From CAVBBU01 sp963593765 (lineage in GTDB: Bacteria; Bacillota; Clostridia; Lachnospirales; Lachnospiraceae), in assembly GCA_963593765.1 (NCBI GenBank), contig CAVBBU010000052.1, positions 1 through 13,929 of the forward strand: a stretch of 13,929 nt of DNA. Direction: 5' to 3'. Under the pieces are notes generated by a model. That model was given only the letters and a program-made list of their open reading frames with translations, made no database searches and was not told the origin of the DNA. The position numbers and the translations under genes were made by a program. The number at the start of each line of letters is the position of its first letter. Positions within the stretch are counted from its first letter, which is position 1. This document shows, piece after piece, positions 1 through 7,258 of this stretch.

Positions 1-7
1 TTAGAAC

Positions 8-120
8 CACTGTAAGGTGAATTTCGGCGTAGCCGAAAGAGAAGATGCCCTGGGGTACACGAGCACTAGAGTGCGAACGTACCTGCATTATACGTATGTG
101 CTGCGAGAAGGGCGTACGTT
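8..120. other. Structured intergenic element of unknown class
   Basis: No convincing gene is seen here, but the stretch is dense in complementary segments. Read on the plus strand they are: a 4-bp hairpin at 8-19 with a GTAA (GNRA-type) loop; a perfect 7-bp hairpin at 22-38 with loop GTA; a 7-bp helix pairing 45-51 with 109-115 (one G-U); inside it a hairpin at 54-83 (GGTAC/GTACC, a symmetric 4x4 internal loop allowing two adjacent G-A pairs, GCAC/GTGC, loop TAGA); and a short hairpin at 85-101. Together 45-115 forms a three-way junction. An alternative 7-bp pairing, 76-82 with 114-120, would exclude it. The GNRA loop and tandem G-A pairs exist only on the plus strand, a weak hint of orientation. 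It could also be the leader of a minus-strand gene left of the window, or a dispersed repeat. I do not recognise a known riboswitch. Confidence 0.4.
86..99. repeat. 14-bp direct repeat, copy 1
   Basis: CATTATACGTATGT occurs here and again, identically, at 210-223. This copy lies inside the structured element, in the region enclosed by the 76-82/114-120 inverted repeat. Confidence 0.6.
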
Positions 121-184
121 ACACAAATATAAATATTAAAGCCCCCAGAGTCTTGGCACATATATGCAGGGATTAAACACATCT

Positions 185-239
185 AAAAGCAAACGCCCTC
201 TTCCACACACATTATACGTATGTAGAAGAGAGCGTTTGT
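185..239 (-). terminator. Intrinsic terminator of the metG-to-NlpC/P60 operon
   Basis: Bases 189-203 pair with 225-239 as a 15-bp stem with one mismatch (197 against 231) and one G-U at the outer end. Read on the minus strand the stem is followed by TTTT at 188-185. It begins 19 bases after the stop codon of the NlpC/P60 gene, so it is placed to end that transcription unit. The 21-base loop is unusually long and carries the second copy of the CATTATACGTATGT repeat, so the hairpin may do more than terminate. Confidence 0.75.
210..223. repeat. 14-bp direct repeat, copy 2 (in terminator loop)
   Basis: Identical to 86-99. It occupies most of the loop of the terminator hairpin, with a short ACAT/ATGT self-complement at its ends. 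Confidence 0.6.
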
Positions 240-257
240 ATTAAATAACAGTAAGAC

Positions 258-1910
258 CTAGAATATCCTCCACCCAACTATAAAGTTAGACTCCCACCAG
301 CCGCTTAAAGATCTTTGCACAACTCGTCCGTTAGATGAGGATGCATCTATAACAGTTCCGCCGCCTGCACATATTCCTACATGCCCCGGCTCAACTACTA
401 TGTCGCCTGCCTGCAGGTCGTTGAAGTTACTTATCCTTTGATACTTGCCAACTGATCTCCAACCAGAGCTTGTTATATATGACTGGCTTACGCCAGAATT
501 GTTTAGACACCAGTATACAAAGCCTGAGCAGTCAAATGAATTAGGTCCCTTAGCACCCCATACATAAGGACAGCCTAGCTTAGAGCTTGCATTGGCAAGG
601 AGCGTACCTACGCCGCCACCGCCTGTATATACGGCTGCATTGCCTGCTGCACCATTTGGATTAGTTGTTGCAGCACTGCCACCGTTACTAGCCTGAGCCG
701 AGCTGCTGCTGCCACCACTGCTGCCGCCTGATGTGCTGCCTGTATTAGGAGCAGCCTTTCTTGCATTGTCACTTGTAAGCTTTGCCATAGTAAGCTGACC
801 TACAGAGCCGTCTGATGAAAGAGAGTTTCTGCTTTGAAATGCCTTTACCGCACTTTCTGTTGCCTCACCAAAATATCCTGTTACCTTACTACTAGATAAG
901 TAGCCTAGCTTAGCTAGCATCTTCTGAACATTAGTTACCATGTCGCTTTGGTCACCAAGTGAAAGTCCATTAGGTCTTGCACTTGAGCTCATAAGCGTTT
1001 CCCTTGTTCCCGGTCCGAGGTATCCGTCTACTACAAGGTCGTTCTTAGACTGGAAGGTTTTTATAGCTAATGACGTGTCATTGCCATATGTTCCATCAGG
1101 TGTGCTTGTCATATATCCTAGCTCGAACAGCCTCTTTTGTGCTGCTAAAACAACCTCACTCTTTTCTCCATATGCAAGCATGTTTGCCTTAACCTCATCT
1201 GAATAAATAAGATTAAGAGTTTGTCTTCCTACAGTTCCATCCTGCGTAAGTCCATTTACCTCCTGCAGCTTTATAACAGCTGCCTCGGTTGAATCTCCGA
1301 AATTGCCAGTAACCATAGAATCCGATGCTAAGTAACCCAGCTGATAAAGTCTTTGCTGAATACGAAGTATATCATCTCCGGACTCACCCTTTTTTGCTGC
1401 ATAATATTTTGCATCTGGGCTCATGATAGATTCTAGCGAAGCCGCACCAACTATACCATCCTGTGCCAGATTGTTCTGTCTTTGATATACCTTGACAGCA
1501 CTTTCTGTCGCACTTCCATAATATTCCGTAGGCTCATCATTGTCCATAAAGCCTAGCTCCATAAGCCTCTCCTGAAGCTTCGCAACTATAGGATGCTCTA
1601 CTCCTATTCTAAGATATTCAGGAACTGGCGCTACTGTCGGAACATCTATTCCAAGGCTCGGAAACTGTGCCCCGTCCGGACTTAGTGCAACTATAGGATT
1701 GCTTTCCTCGACCATGTCGGAATTACTTTTTGTTGCATTTGAATCAGTAGCCTTAAAGCCCTTTGTAAATGAAACCGCGGCAAATGCTACCACTATAATA
1801 ATTACAACCAAAGCAAAGCCAAAAAGTGCTGCCCTTGCCCTCGTGTCCATCACAGTTATCTTATCCCTTATATCCTGTATATAGTTTTTGCTTTTTTTAT
1901 TTCTTACCAT
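258..1910 (-). CDS. NlpC/P60 peptidoglycan endopeptidase with four PG-binding repeats
   Basis: A 550-residue membrane-anchored wall hydrolase, expected to cut the gamma-D-Glu/diamino-acid bond of peptidoglycan stems outside the cell. A basic N-terminus is followed by one membrane segment at about 28-48, with no signal-peptidase site obvious. Four peptidoglycan-binding type 1 repeats lie at about 104-163, 177-237, 247-308 and 318-380, each with the QxxLxxLG(Y/F) and D(G)xxG...T pattern. A Gly/Ser/Ala/Asn linker (about 390-430) leads to the NlpC/P60 domain (about 435-550) with Cys461 in DCSG and His510 in PGHVGI. The third catalytic position, usually His, is Asp522, 12 residues after His510. 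The start is supported by GAAGGA, which lies in the last codons of rsmA; the two genes are 2 bp apart, suggesting translational coupling. It is the last gene before the terminator at 185-239. Family certain; exact bond cut inferred. Confidence 0.93.
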   Translation of the reverse strand: MVRNKKSKNYIQDIRDKITVMDTRARAALFGFALVVIIIVVAFAAVSFTKGFKATDSNATKSNSDMVEESNPIVALSPDGAQFPSLGIDVPTVAPVPEYLRIGVEHPIVAKLQERLMELGFMDNDEPTEYYGSATESAVKVYQRQNNLAQDGIVGAASLESIMSPDAKYYAAKKGESGDDILRIQQRLYQLGYLASDSMVTGNFGDSTEAAVIKLQEVNGLTQDGTVGRQTLNLIYSDEVKANMLAYGEKSEVVLAAQKRLFELGYMTSTPDGTYGNDTSLAIKTFQSKNDLVVDGYLGPGTRETLMSSSARPNGLSLGDQSDMVTNVQKMLAKLGYLSSSKVTGYFGEATESAVKAFQSRNSLSSDGSVGQLTMAKLTSDNARKAAPNTGSTSGGSSGGSSSSAQASNGGSAATTNPNGAAGNAAVYTGGGGVGTLLANASSKLGCPYVWGAKGPNSFDCSGFVYWCLNNSGVSQSYITSSGWRSVGKYQRISNFNDLQAGDIVVEPGHVGICAGGGTVIDASSSNGRVVQRSLSGWWESNFIVGWRIF

Positions 1911-1912
1911 AA

Positions 1913-2773
1913 TTATCCTTCAAGTATGTCTGTTAATTTTGCAAACTGTTCTAGGCTTAATGCCTCACCTCGTATGCTCTCAGAAAGTCCCATAGCCCTA
2001 AGTGCCTCTGCTACCGACTCCTTTTTATAGCTTATACCGCCTGCATTGTTAAGTGCATTAGTAAGAGTTTTTCGCCTTTGATTAAATGCGGCTCTTATTA
2101 TAGCAAACAGCTTAGTGCTGCTGCAAACTGACACCGGCGGATTAGTATGCCTTGTAAGTCTAATAACAGCACTTCCTATGCTAGGCCTTGGTATAAAACA
2201 GTTTTGCGGCACATATGCCGCTATATAAGGAGTAGCATAATACTGAACAGCCAGAGAGAGTGCTCCATAATCCTTAGTACCCGGCACTGCCTGCATGCGA
2301 AGTGCAACCTCCTTTTGTACCATCACCGTTATATTATCTATCGGAACCTCCGATTCAAAAAGATTCATAATAATCGGAGTTGTAATATAATATGGAAGAT
2401 TTGCAACAACCTTTATTTTTCTTCCATTATTATATTTATCTACAAGAGATCGTATATCAAGCTTTAATATATCATCATTAATTATAGTAATGTTATCATA
2501 TGGCTTTAGAGTTTCCTCTAGTATAGGAATAAGATTTCTATCTATCTCAACTGCCACAACTTCCCTCGCATGCTCTGCCAGATACTGCGTCATAGTTCCT
2601 ATACCCGGCCCTATCTCAAGTATCACATCATCACTATCTATTCCTGCTGCATTTATAATCTTATCAAGCACATGCTCATCTATAAGAAAATTTTGCCCGA
2701 ATTTTTTTTGAAAATTAAATCCGTACTTTTTTATTATCTCTATAGTATTTTGCGGATTAACAAGTGATGCCAT
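1913..2773 (-). CDS. rsmA: 16S rRNA (A1518/A1519-N6,N6) dimethyltransferase RsmA/KsgA
   Basis: A cytosolic SAM-dependent methyltransferase that dimethylates two adjacent adenines in the 3'-terminal helix of 16S rRNA, a late step in 30S assembly. At 286 residues it has the usual family length. Visible motifs are FGQNFL (25-30), the SAM-binding EIGPGIGT (53-60), the acidic ribose-binding EID (76-78), DDIL (about 100-103) and the catalytic NLPYY (125-129). The C-terminal part carries RRKTLTNAL, typical of the family. The ATG is preceded by TTGGAG at a normal distance, 13 bp after tatD. Loss of this gene classically gives kasugamycin resistance. Position after metG-tatD matches the Firmicutes arrangement, except that rnmV, encoding the 5S rRNA maturase M5, is not between tatD and rsmA. 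Confidence 0.97.
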   Translation of the reverse strand: MASLVNPQNTIEIIKKYGFNFQKKFGQNFLIDEHVLDKIINAAGIDSDDVILEIGPGIGTMTQYLAEHAREVVAVEIDRNLIPILEETLKPYDNITIINDDILKLDIRSLVDKYNNGRKIKVVANLPYYITTPIIMNLFESEVPIDNITVMVQKEVALRMQAVPGTKDYGALSLAVQYYATPYIAAYVPQNCFIPRPSIGSAVIRLTRHTNPPVSVCSSTKLFAIIRAAFNQRRKTLTNALNNAGGISYKKESVAEALRAMGLSESIRGEALSLEQFAKLTDILEG

Positions 2774-2786
2774 AAATTCTCCAAAC

Positions 2787-3560
2787 TTATTTTAATCTCG
2801 GATATAGCCTTAATGCATTCTCATGTGTAATATCTATAACCTCTTCCTTGCTCATGTTTTTAAGCTCGGCTATCTTCTCTACCACAAGAGGTATATACAG
2901 CGAACAGTTTCTCTCTCCTCTGTGCGGAACTGGTGCAAGGTACGGGCAGTCGGTTTCAAGTACTATGCTTTCTATAGGAAGATACTCTATAACCTCGGTT
3001 AGCTTCCTTGAATTTTTAAATGTAGCCACACCGCCTATTCCAAAAAAATATCCCATATTAAGATATTCTCTTGCTATCTCCGTGCCATACGAAAAGCAAT
3101 GTATAACTCCGCCTGTAGTGCCTGCATGATGCTCCTTTATAATCTCTAGCGTATCAGCTGCAGCATCTCTTGAATGGATAACTACAGGAAGATTTAACTC
3201 CTTACTTAGCTTAAGCTGCTCTATAAATGCTCTTTTTTGCACATCCCTAGCAGGCTCACTATAGTAATAATCAAGTCCTATCTCGCCTATGGCAACTACC
3301 TTTTTATATTCTGCCTGCTTTTTTAACCAGCCAATGTCCTCGTCACTAAAGCTCTCCACCTCATTTGGGTGATAGCCTATAGCAGCATATATATGTTCAT
3401 GCTTTTTTGCTAGGTCTATGCTTTGCTTGCTCGTTTTTTTATCCGCGCCTATATTAACCACTGTTTCTATATCGCTATGCCAAAGCATTTCAAGCAGCTC
3501 TTCTCTGTCACCATCAAATGCACTATCGTCATAATGTGCATGTGTATCTATTATCTTCAT
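2787..3560 (-). CDS. tatD: TatD family metal-dependent hydrolase
   Basis: A cytosolic TIM-barrel metallohydrolase of the TatD/YcfH/YabD family (amidohydrolase superfamily), 257 residues, the normal size. Metal ligands are visible in order: His7 and His9 in DTHAHYD, Glu93 in IGEIGLDY, His129 in VIHSRDA, His154 in IHCF, and Asp204 in ETDCPYLAP. E. coli and yeast members show 3'-exonuclease/DNase activity on DNA or RNA; the Firmicutes YabD-type substrate is less clear, so only the general activity is claimed. The start codon has GAGGG three bases upstream, a short spacing, and lies 16 bp after the metG stop. Co-transcription with metG and rsmA is likely. Confidence 0.93.
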   Translation of the reverse strand: MKIIDTHAHYDDSAFDGDREELLEMLWHSDIETVVNIGADKKTSKQSIDLAKKHEHIYAAIGYHPNEVESFSDEDIGWLKKQAEYKKVVAIGEIGLDYYYSEPARDVQKRAFIEQLKLSKELNLPVVIHSRDAAADTLEIIKEHHAGTTGGVIHCFSYGTEIAREYLNMGYFFGIGGVATFKNSRKLTEVIEYLPIESIVLETDCPYLAPVPHRGERNCSLYIPLVVEKIAELKNMSKEEVIDITHENALRLYPRLK

Positions 3561-3576
3561 TATCCCTCACAGCAAA

Positions 3577-5562
3577 CTAGCAAATCTCAGATCCTGATTT
3601 CATATCCTTTTCAGGTCTCATAAGTGATAGATTTCCTTCATCATCCTCAGCACAAAGAAGCATACCCTCTGATTTAACTCCTGCAAGAGTTGCCGGCTTT
3701 AGATTAACAACAACCATAACCTTCTTGCCTACCATCTCCTCCGGCGTATACCACTTTTTAATTCCGCTAACTATCTGCCTTGTGCTGCTTCCTATCTTAA
3801 CCTGTGAGCAAAGAAGCTTCTTAGACTTTGGAACCTCCTCGCACTTAACTATCTCACCTACCTGAAATTGCAGCTTCGCAAAATCATCATATTCTATCTC
3901 AGGCTTTGCCTCTATATCCATAGCGAATTTTTCTTTCTCAGGCTCGCTCTTTTTTTCGCTGCCTGATGCATTGCCCTGCATTTTTTCTACTTCCTCTAAA
4001 ACTGCTTTAGCGTCAAGCCTTGCAAAAAGCATCTGCGGCTCACCTGCTACCTTAGTTCCATCCTTGTATAGCCCGAAGCTGTCCATACTATCAAGCTCTC
4101 TTTTTTCTGCATTGATCTCTTCAAGTATCCTCTTAGATGTATCCGGCATAAAGCTTTCAAGAAGTGATGCCCCTATAGCTATAGCCTCTGTCAAATTATA
4201 AAGAACTGTTGCAAGTCTATCCTTTTTATCCTCGTCTTTCGCAAGCAGCCACGGAGTTGTCTCGTCTATATATTTGTTGCAGCGTTTAAATATATTCCAG
4301 ATTTCTGTCATCGCATCAGAAACTCTAAGCTCGTCCATCTTAGCTGTTACAAGCTTTGCCTCATCAAGAACAGTTTTCTTAAGGTCTATGTCGAACTCGC
4401 TATCCTCTCCTACGTGCGTGTTGCAAACGCTGCCATCAAAATATTTGTTGCTCATGCTGACGGTGCGGCTAACTAGGTTTCCGAGTACATTTGCAAGGTC
4501 AGAATTATACCTTTCTATCATAAGCTCCCAGCTTATCACGCCATCATGGTCGAATGGCATCTCATGCAGCACAAAATATCTAACTGCATCTACTCCAAAG
4601 AAGTCTACTAATGTATCTGCATAGAGAACATTGCCCTTAGACTTACTCATCTTGCCATCGCCCTGAAGCAGCCACGGATGTCCGAATACCTGCTTAGGAA
4701 GCGGAAGGTCAAGTGCCATAAGAAAGATAGGCCAGTATATAGTATGGAAGCGGATTATATCCTTTCCTATTAGGTGCAGGTCTGCCGGCCAAAGCTTATT
4801 AAACTGCTCGCTAGATGTGCCATCACATTCGTAGCCTATTCCTGTTATATAGTTTGTAAGTGCATCCAGCCAAACATAGGTAACATGCTTAGGATCAAAT
4901 GTTACCGGTATGCCCCAGCTAAATGTAGTCCTAGATACACAAAGATCCTGAAGCCCCGGAAGAAGAAAGTTATTCATCATCTCATTCTTTCTAGCAACAG
5001 GCTGTATAAATTCCGGATGATTATTAATATGCTCTATAAGTCTGTCGGCATACTTACTCATCTTAAAGAAGTATGCTTCCTCCTTAGCTGGCTTAACCTC
5101 TCTGCCGCAGTCGGGACATTTGCCATCTACTAGCTGTGACTTAGTCCAGAAAGATTCGCAAGGTGTGCAATACATACCCTCATACTCACTCTTATATATA
5201 TCGCCTTGCTTGTACAGTCTTTCAAATATCTTCTGAACCTGCTTTTCGTGGTAGTCGTCTGTAGTTCTTATAAACTTATCATAAGAGGTATTCATAAGAT
5301 CCCAAATTCTCTTAATCTCACCAGAGGCCTCATCTACATACTGCTTTGGTGTTTTGCCTGCCTCCTGTGCCTTGATCTCTACCTTTTGTCCATGCTCGTC
5401 TGTACCTGTTTGGAAAAATACATCATAGCCCTCTGCTCTTTTATATCTTGCTATAGCATCTGCAAGCACTATCTCATAGGTGTTACCTATATGTGGCTTG
5501 CCTGATGCATAGGCTATAGCTGTAGTCATATAATATGGCTTGCCCTTACAATTTTTACACAT
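3577..5562 (-). CDS. metG: Methionyl-tRNA synthetase
   Basis: Charges tRNA-Met, initiator and elongator, in the cytosol. With the start chosen here the protein is 661 residues. The class I signature is GKPHIGN (22-28, HIGH-type), and the KMSKS loop is at 304-308. A zinc knuckle of the four-cysteine type is formed by Cys132, Cys135, Cys149 and Cys152. An anticodon-binding helical domain follows, then a charged Lys/Glu linker (about 535-555) and a C-terminal EMAP/Arc1p-like tRNA-binding domain (about 558-661) that in many bacteria dimerises the enzyme. The reading frame is open for 12 codons further upstream to an ATG at 5598, but that start lies inside a hairpin and lacks a Shine-Dalgarno. The start at 5562 has GGGAGGG six bases ahead and leaves KPYYMTTAIAY near the N-terminus, as in homologues. 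Confidence 0.97.
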   Translation of the reverse strand: MCKNCKGKPYYMTTAIAYASGKPHIGNTYEIVLADAIARYKRAEGYDVFFQTGTDEHGQKVEIKAQEAGKTPKQYVDEASGEIKRIWDLMNTSYDKFIRTTDDYHEKQVQKIFERLYKQGDIYKSEYEGMYCTPCESFWTKSQLVDGKCPDCGREVKPAKEEAYFFKMSKYADRLIEHINNHPEFIQPVARKNEMMNNFLLPGLQDLCVSRTTFSWGIPVTFDPKHVTYVWLDALTNYITGIGYECDGTSSEQFNKLWPADLHLIGKDIIRFHTIYWPIFLMALDLPLPKQVFGHPWLLQGDGKMSKSKGNVLYADTLVDFFGVDAVRYFVLHEMPFDHDGVISWELMIERYNSDLANVLGNLVSRTVSMSNKYFDGSVCNTHVGEDSEFDIDLKKTVLDEAKLVTAKMDELRVSDAMTEIWNIFKRCNKYIDETTPWLLAKDEDKKDRLATVLYNLTEAIAIGASLLESFMPDTSKRILEEINAEKRELDSMDSFGLYKDGTKVAGEPQMLFARLDAKAVLEEVEKMQGNASGSEKKSEPEKEKFAMDIEAKPEIEYDDFAKLQFQVGEIVKCEEVPKSKKLLCSQVKIGSSTRQIVSGIKKWYTPEEMVGKKVMVVVNLKPATLAGVKSEGMLLCAEDDEGNLSLMRPEKDMKSGSEIC

Positions 5563-5568
5563 AATAAA

Positions 5569-5575
5569 CCCTCCC
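5569..5575 (-). promoter_or_regulatory. Shine-Dalgarno deciding the metG start
   Basis: GGGAGGG on the minus strand, six bases before the ATG at 5562. It rules out the in-frame ATG at 5598. Its first GGG can pair with CCC in the 3' arm of the preceding hairpin. Confidence 0.85.
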
Positions 5576-5584
5576 TTGCGACAA

Positions 5585-5610
5585 TAGGGCTCGCACATTT
5601 GCGAGCCCTA
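5585..5610 (-). promoter_or_regulatory. Perfect 11-bp hairpin between the lipoprotein gene and metG
   Basis: 5585-5595 and 5600-5610 are exact reverse complements with a four-base loop. On the minus strand the hairpin starts 8 bases after the lipoprotein stop codon and ends 9 bases before the metG Shine-Dalgarno. The bases after it (TTGTCGC) are a poor U-tract, so full termination is doubtful. A partial terminator, an mRNA end-protecting stem or a leader that controls metG translation all remain possible. There is no room for a T-box leader. Confidence 0.6.
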
Positions 5611-5618
5611 AATATTAA

Positions 5619-6167
5619 TTAATTATACTTTTGAAATACTACATCCGATGCTACTGTCTTACCGTCTGCTACTATAGTAAGTGTAGCAAGATTAAAGGCC
5701 TCTATATAGGTATCTGCTACTGCCTGAATTGTACTGCCCTCGAGGCTTCCTGCATTGGTTAATACAAGCTTTCCGCTGCCTACCTCTACATCGCCCGAAT
5801 CAGCTCCAGGGCCTTGCACTGCCTCTTCCTTAGAATCCTCTATATCAAAGCTCTCTAGCTTCGCATCCTTTGGCAATACTCCATATTCCTTAAGCTTTGA
5901 AAGTATCTCGCTTGCATTTAGTAATTCTACATCATCCATATTTGCCTCAACACCATCATCTGTTGGTGTATATATAGCAACTATCTCTACAGACTCTGCT
6001 GTAGGATCCGGAACCTTATCTGATGCTCCTCCTGTAGCCATAGTCTCCATGTACTGATCAAGTGCTGCCTGCTTATCCTGAGTAGGCTGCTTACTACAAG
6101 CACTTATTCCTATAACTGATATAGCTATCAATGTACTAATAGATAGTATAATTCCTAGTTTTTTCAT
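5619..6167 (-). CDS. Small lipoprotein with a GerMN-like domain
   Basis: A 182-residue predicted lipoprotein. The N-terminus is MKK followed by a hydrophobic stretch and a lipobox ISAC with the lipidated Cys24, then a short polar linker. The remainder carries IVAIYTPTDDG, a helix ending LKEYGVLPKDAKLESFDIED, an acidic Gly/Ser insertion, and a C-terminal TLTIVADGK. This order resembles the GerMN domain found in GerM and in many clostridial lipoproteins (extracellular, often wall- or spore-related); the match is divergent and by eye only. The start was set at the ATG at 6167 because GAGGAG lies seven bases upstream; an ATG at 6182 would place that site inside the gene. A promoter lies just upstream, so this gene probably heads the metG unit. 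No function is assigned beyond an envelope lipoprotein. Confidence 0.75.
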   Translation of the reverse strand: MKKLGIILSISTLIAISVIGISACSKQPTQDKQAALDQYMETMATGGASDKVPDPTAESVEIVAIYTPTDDGVEANMDDVELLNASEILSKLKEYGVLPKDAKLESFDIEDSKEEAVQGPGADSGDVEVGSGKLVLTNAGSLEGSTIQAVADTYIEAFNLATLTIVADGKTVASDVVFQKYN

Positions 6168-6174
6168 ATATATT

Positions 6175-6180
6175 CTCCTC
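6175..6180 (-). promoter_or_regulatory. Shine-Dalgarno deciding the lipoprotein start
   Basis: GAGGAG on the minus strand, seven bases before the ATG at 6167, followed in the protein by a proper signal sequence beginning MKK. Confidence 0.85.
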
Positions 6181-6204
6181 ATGGCTTAAAAAAATTCATT
6201 AAAT

Positions 6205-6233
6205 ATTATATTAAAAGCACATACCTAACGCAA
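6205..6233 (-). promoter_or_regulatory. Sigma-A-type promoter of the lipoprotein-metG unit
   Basis: On the minus strand the -35 hexamer is TTGCGT (6233-6228), the spacer is 17 bases, and the -10 is a consensus TATAAT (6210-6205). Transcription would start near 6198, leaving a leader of about 30 bases before the ATG at 6167. The -35 matches only the TTG core. Confidence 0.6.
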
Positions 6234-6278
6234 GTAAATAGTATAAAAATAAGCTTAAATCTTTCTGAATTAGATATA

Positions 6279-7202
6279 TTAGCCCTTACTTAGTTCATTT
6301 ATAATTTTATCCATATCCTCTATAGTTTGAAGGCTATAGGCTCTTACATTAGGAGCTGCTTTTTTTACAAAGCGTGTAAGCGTACCACCAGGTCCTATCT
6401 CTATAAATGTATCTACGCCCATATTAAGCATGGTATCTATGCTTTGAGTAAATCTAACTGGATTATATATCTGCTTTACTAGAAGCTCCCTTATATCCTT
6501 GCTGCTATATACCGCCTCTCCTGTATAATTTGCTATATAAGGTATATTTGGTTTTTTAATATCTACATTTTCCAAAAGCTTTCCTAGCTTTAAAGCAGCG
6601 CTCTTCATCATAGGCGTATGAAATGGTTCGCTTACTCTAAGTGAAATTACTTTTTTTGCTCCTGCCTCCTTAAGGCTTTCCTTTGCACTATCAAGTCCAC
6701 TTAAGCTTCCTGCAATAACTGTTTCCTGCCTACAATTATAATTAGATATCCATACATCCTTTGTACTTTTTACAATATCTTCTATTATATTAATATCTGT
6801 ATCAAGCACAGCCACCATGCCGCCAACTCCTGCAGGAACCTCGCTTTGCATAAGCAGCCCCCTTTGTCTTACTATTTTAATAGTATCTTCCATAGATAAG
6901 GAGCCTGCTGCATAGAGTGCCTCGTATTCTCCAAGGCTTACTCCGGCAGTAACATCTGGCTTTATCCCAGACTTATCTAATGCCTTAAGCATAGCTATTC
7001 CTGTTGTAACGAGGGCTACCTGTGTATATTCTGTATAATTAAGCTTATCATTTTTCTCAAAGCAAAGCGCAGCTATATCAAGCCCAGTAAGAGAGCTTGC
7101 TTCTTCAAATACCTCTTTAGATTCCTTATAGCTATTATAAAAGTCCTCTCCCATTCCAGGTCTTTGCACGCCCTGACCTGGAAATAAATATGCTATCTTC
7201 AT
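6279..7202 (-). CDS. fabD: Malonyl-CoA:ACP transacylase
   Basis: Transfers malonyl groups from CoA to acyl carrier protein, feeding type II fatty acid elongation in the cytosol. It is 307 residues, close to the E. coli enzyme. The N-terminal FPGQGVQRPGMG (7-18) is typical. Ser89 in GVSLGEYEAL is the nucleophile, Arg114 in VRQRG binds the malonyl carboxylate, and His195 in EPFHTPMM completes the catalytic pair; all are intact. The GQG, GxSxG and FHTPMM set makes this an acyltransferase of the FabD group, and the lone single-domain form excludes a polyketide synthase module. The start has AGAGG six bases upstream. It is not accompanied by other fab genes: a tRNA-Lys gene lies upstream and a promoter for the next unit lies downstream, with no clear terminator between. 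Confidence 0.96.
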   Translation of the reverse strand: MKIAYLFPGQGVQRPGMGEDFYNSYKESKEVFEEASSLTGLDIAALCFEKNDKLNYTEYTQVALVTTGIAMLKALDKSGIKPDVTAGVSLGEYEALYAAGSLSMEDTIKIVRQRGLLMQSEVPAGVGGMVAVLDTDINIIEDIVKSTKDVWISNYNCRQETVIAGSLSGLDSAKESLKEAGAKKVISLRVSEPFHTPMMKSAALKLGKLLENVDIKKPNIPYIANYTGEAVYSSKDIRELLVKQIYNPVRFTQSIDTMLNMGVDTFIEIGPGGTLTRFVKKAAPNVRAYSLQTIEDMDKIINELSKG

Positions 7203-7258
7203 AATTGGCCTCTTTGGTGGATGTTGCCAGGTTGCATGTGTGTTGTTAAGTGCCGCAT

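Noticed and set aside
1..88. Minus-strand open frame from an ATG at 88 running off the left edge
   Set aside because: It has no Shine-Dalgarno, overlaps a chain of hairpins and shows no recognisable domain. The alternative frame ending in TAA at 3-1 begins right after a stop at 90-88 and also lacks a plausible start.
940..1206. Open frames opposite or within confident genes, such as 940-1206, 2147-2467, 4774-5133 and 9451-9873 on the plus strand and 9305-9493 on the minus strand
   Set aside because: All lie in other frames of well-identified minus-strand genes, have no family motif, and several mirror low-complexity sequence.
5563..5598. Upstream metG start at 5598
   Set aside because: The ATG lies in the hairpin loop and stem without a ribosome site, and the extra 12 residues do not resemble methionyl-tRNA synthetases.
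5563..5618. T-box leader for metG
   Set aside because: Only 56 bases separate the lipoprotein stop from the metG ATG, and no T-box antiterminator core is present.
6234..6278. Terminator after fabD
   Set aside because: TTTTT follows TAAGCTTA on the minus strand, but no stable stem with a proper loop precedes it.
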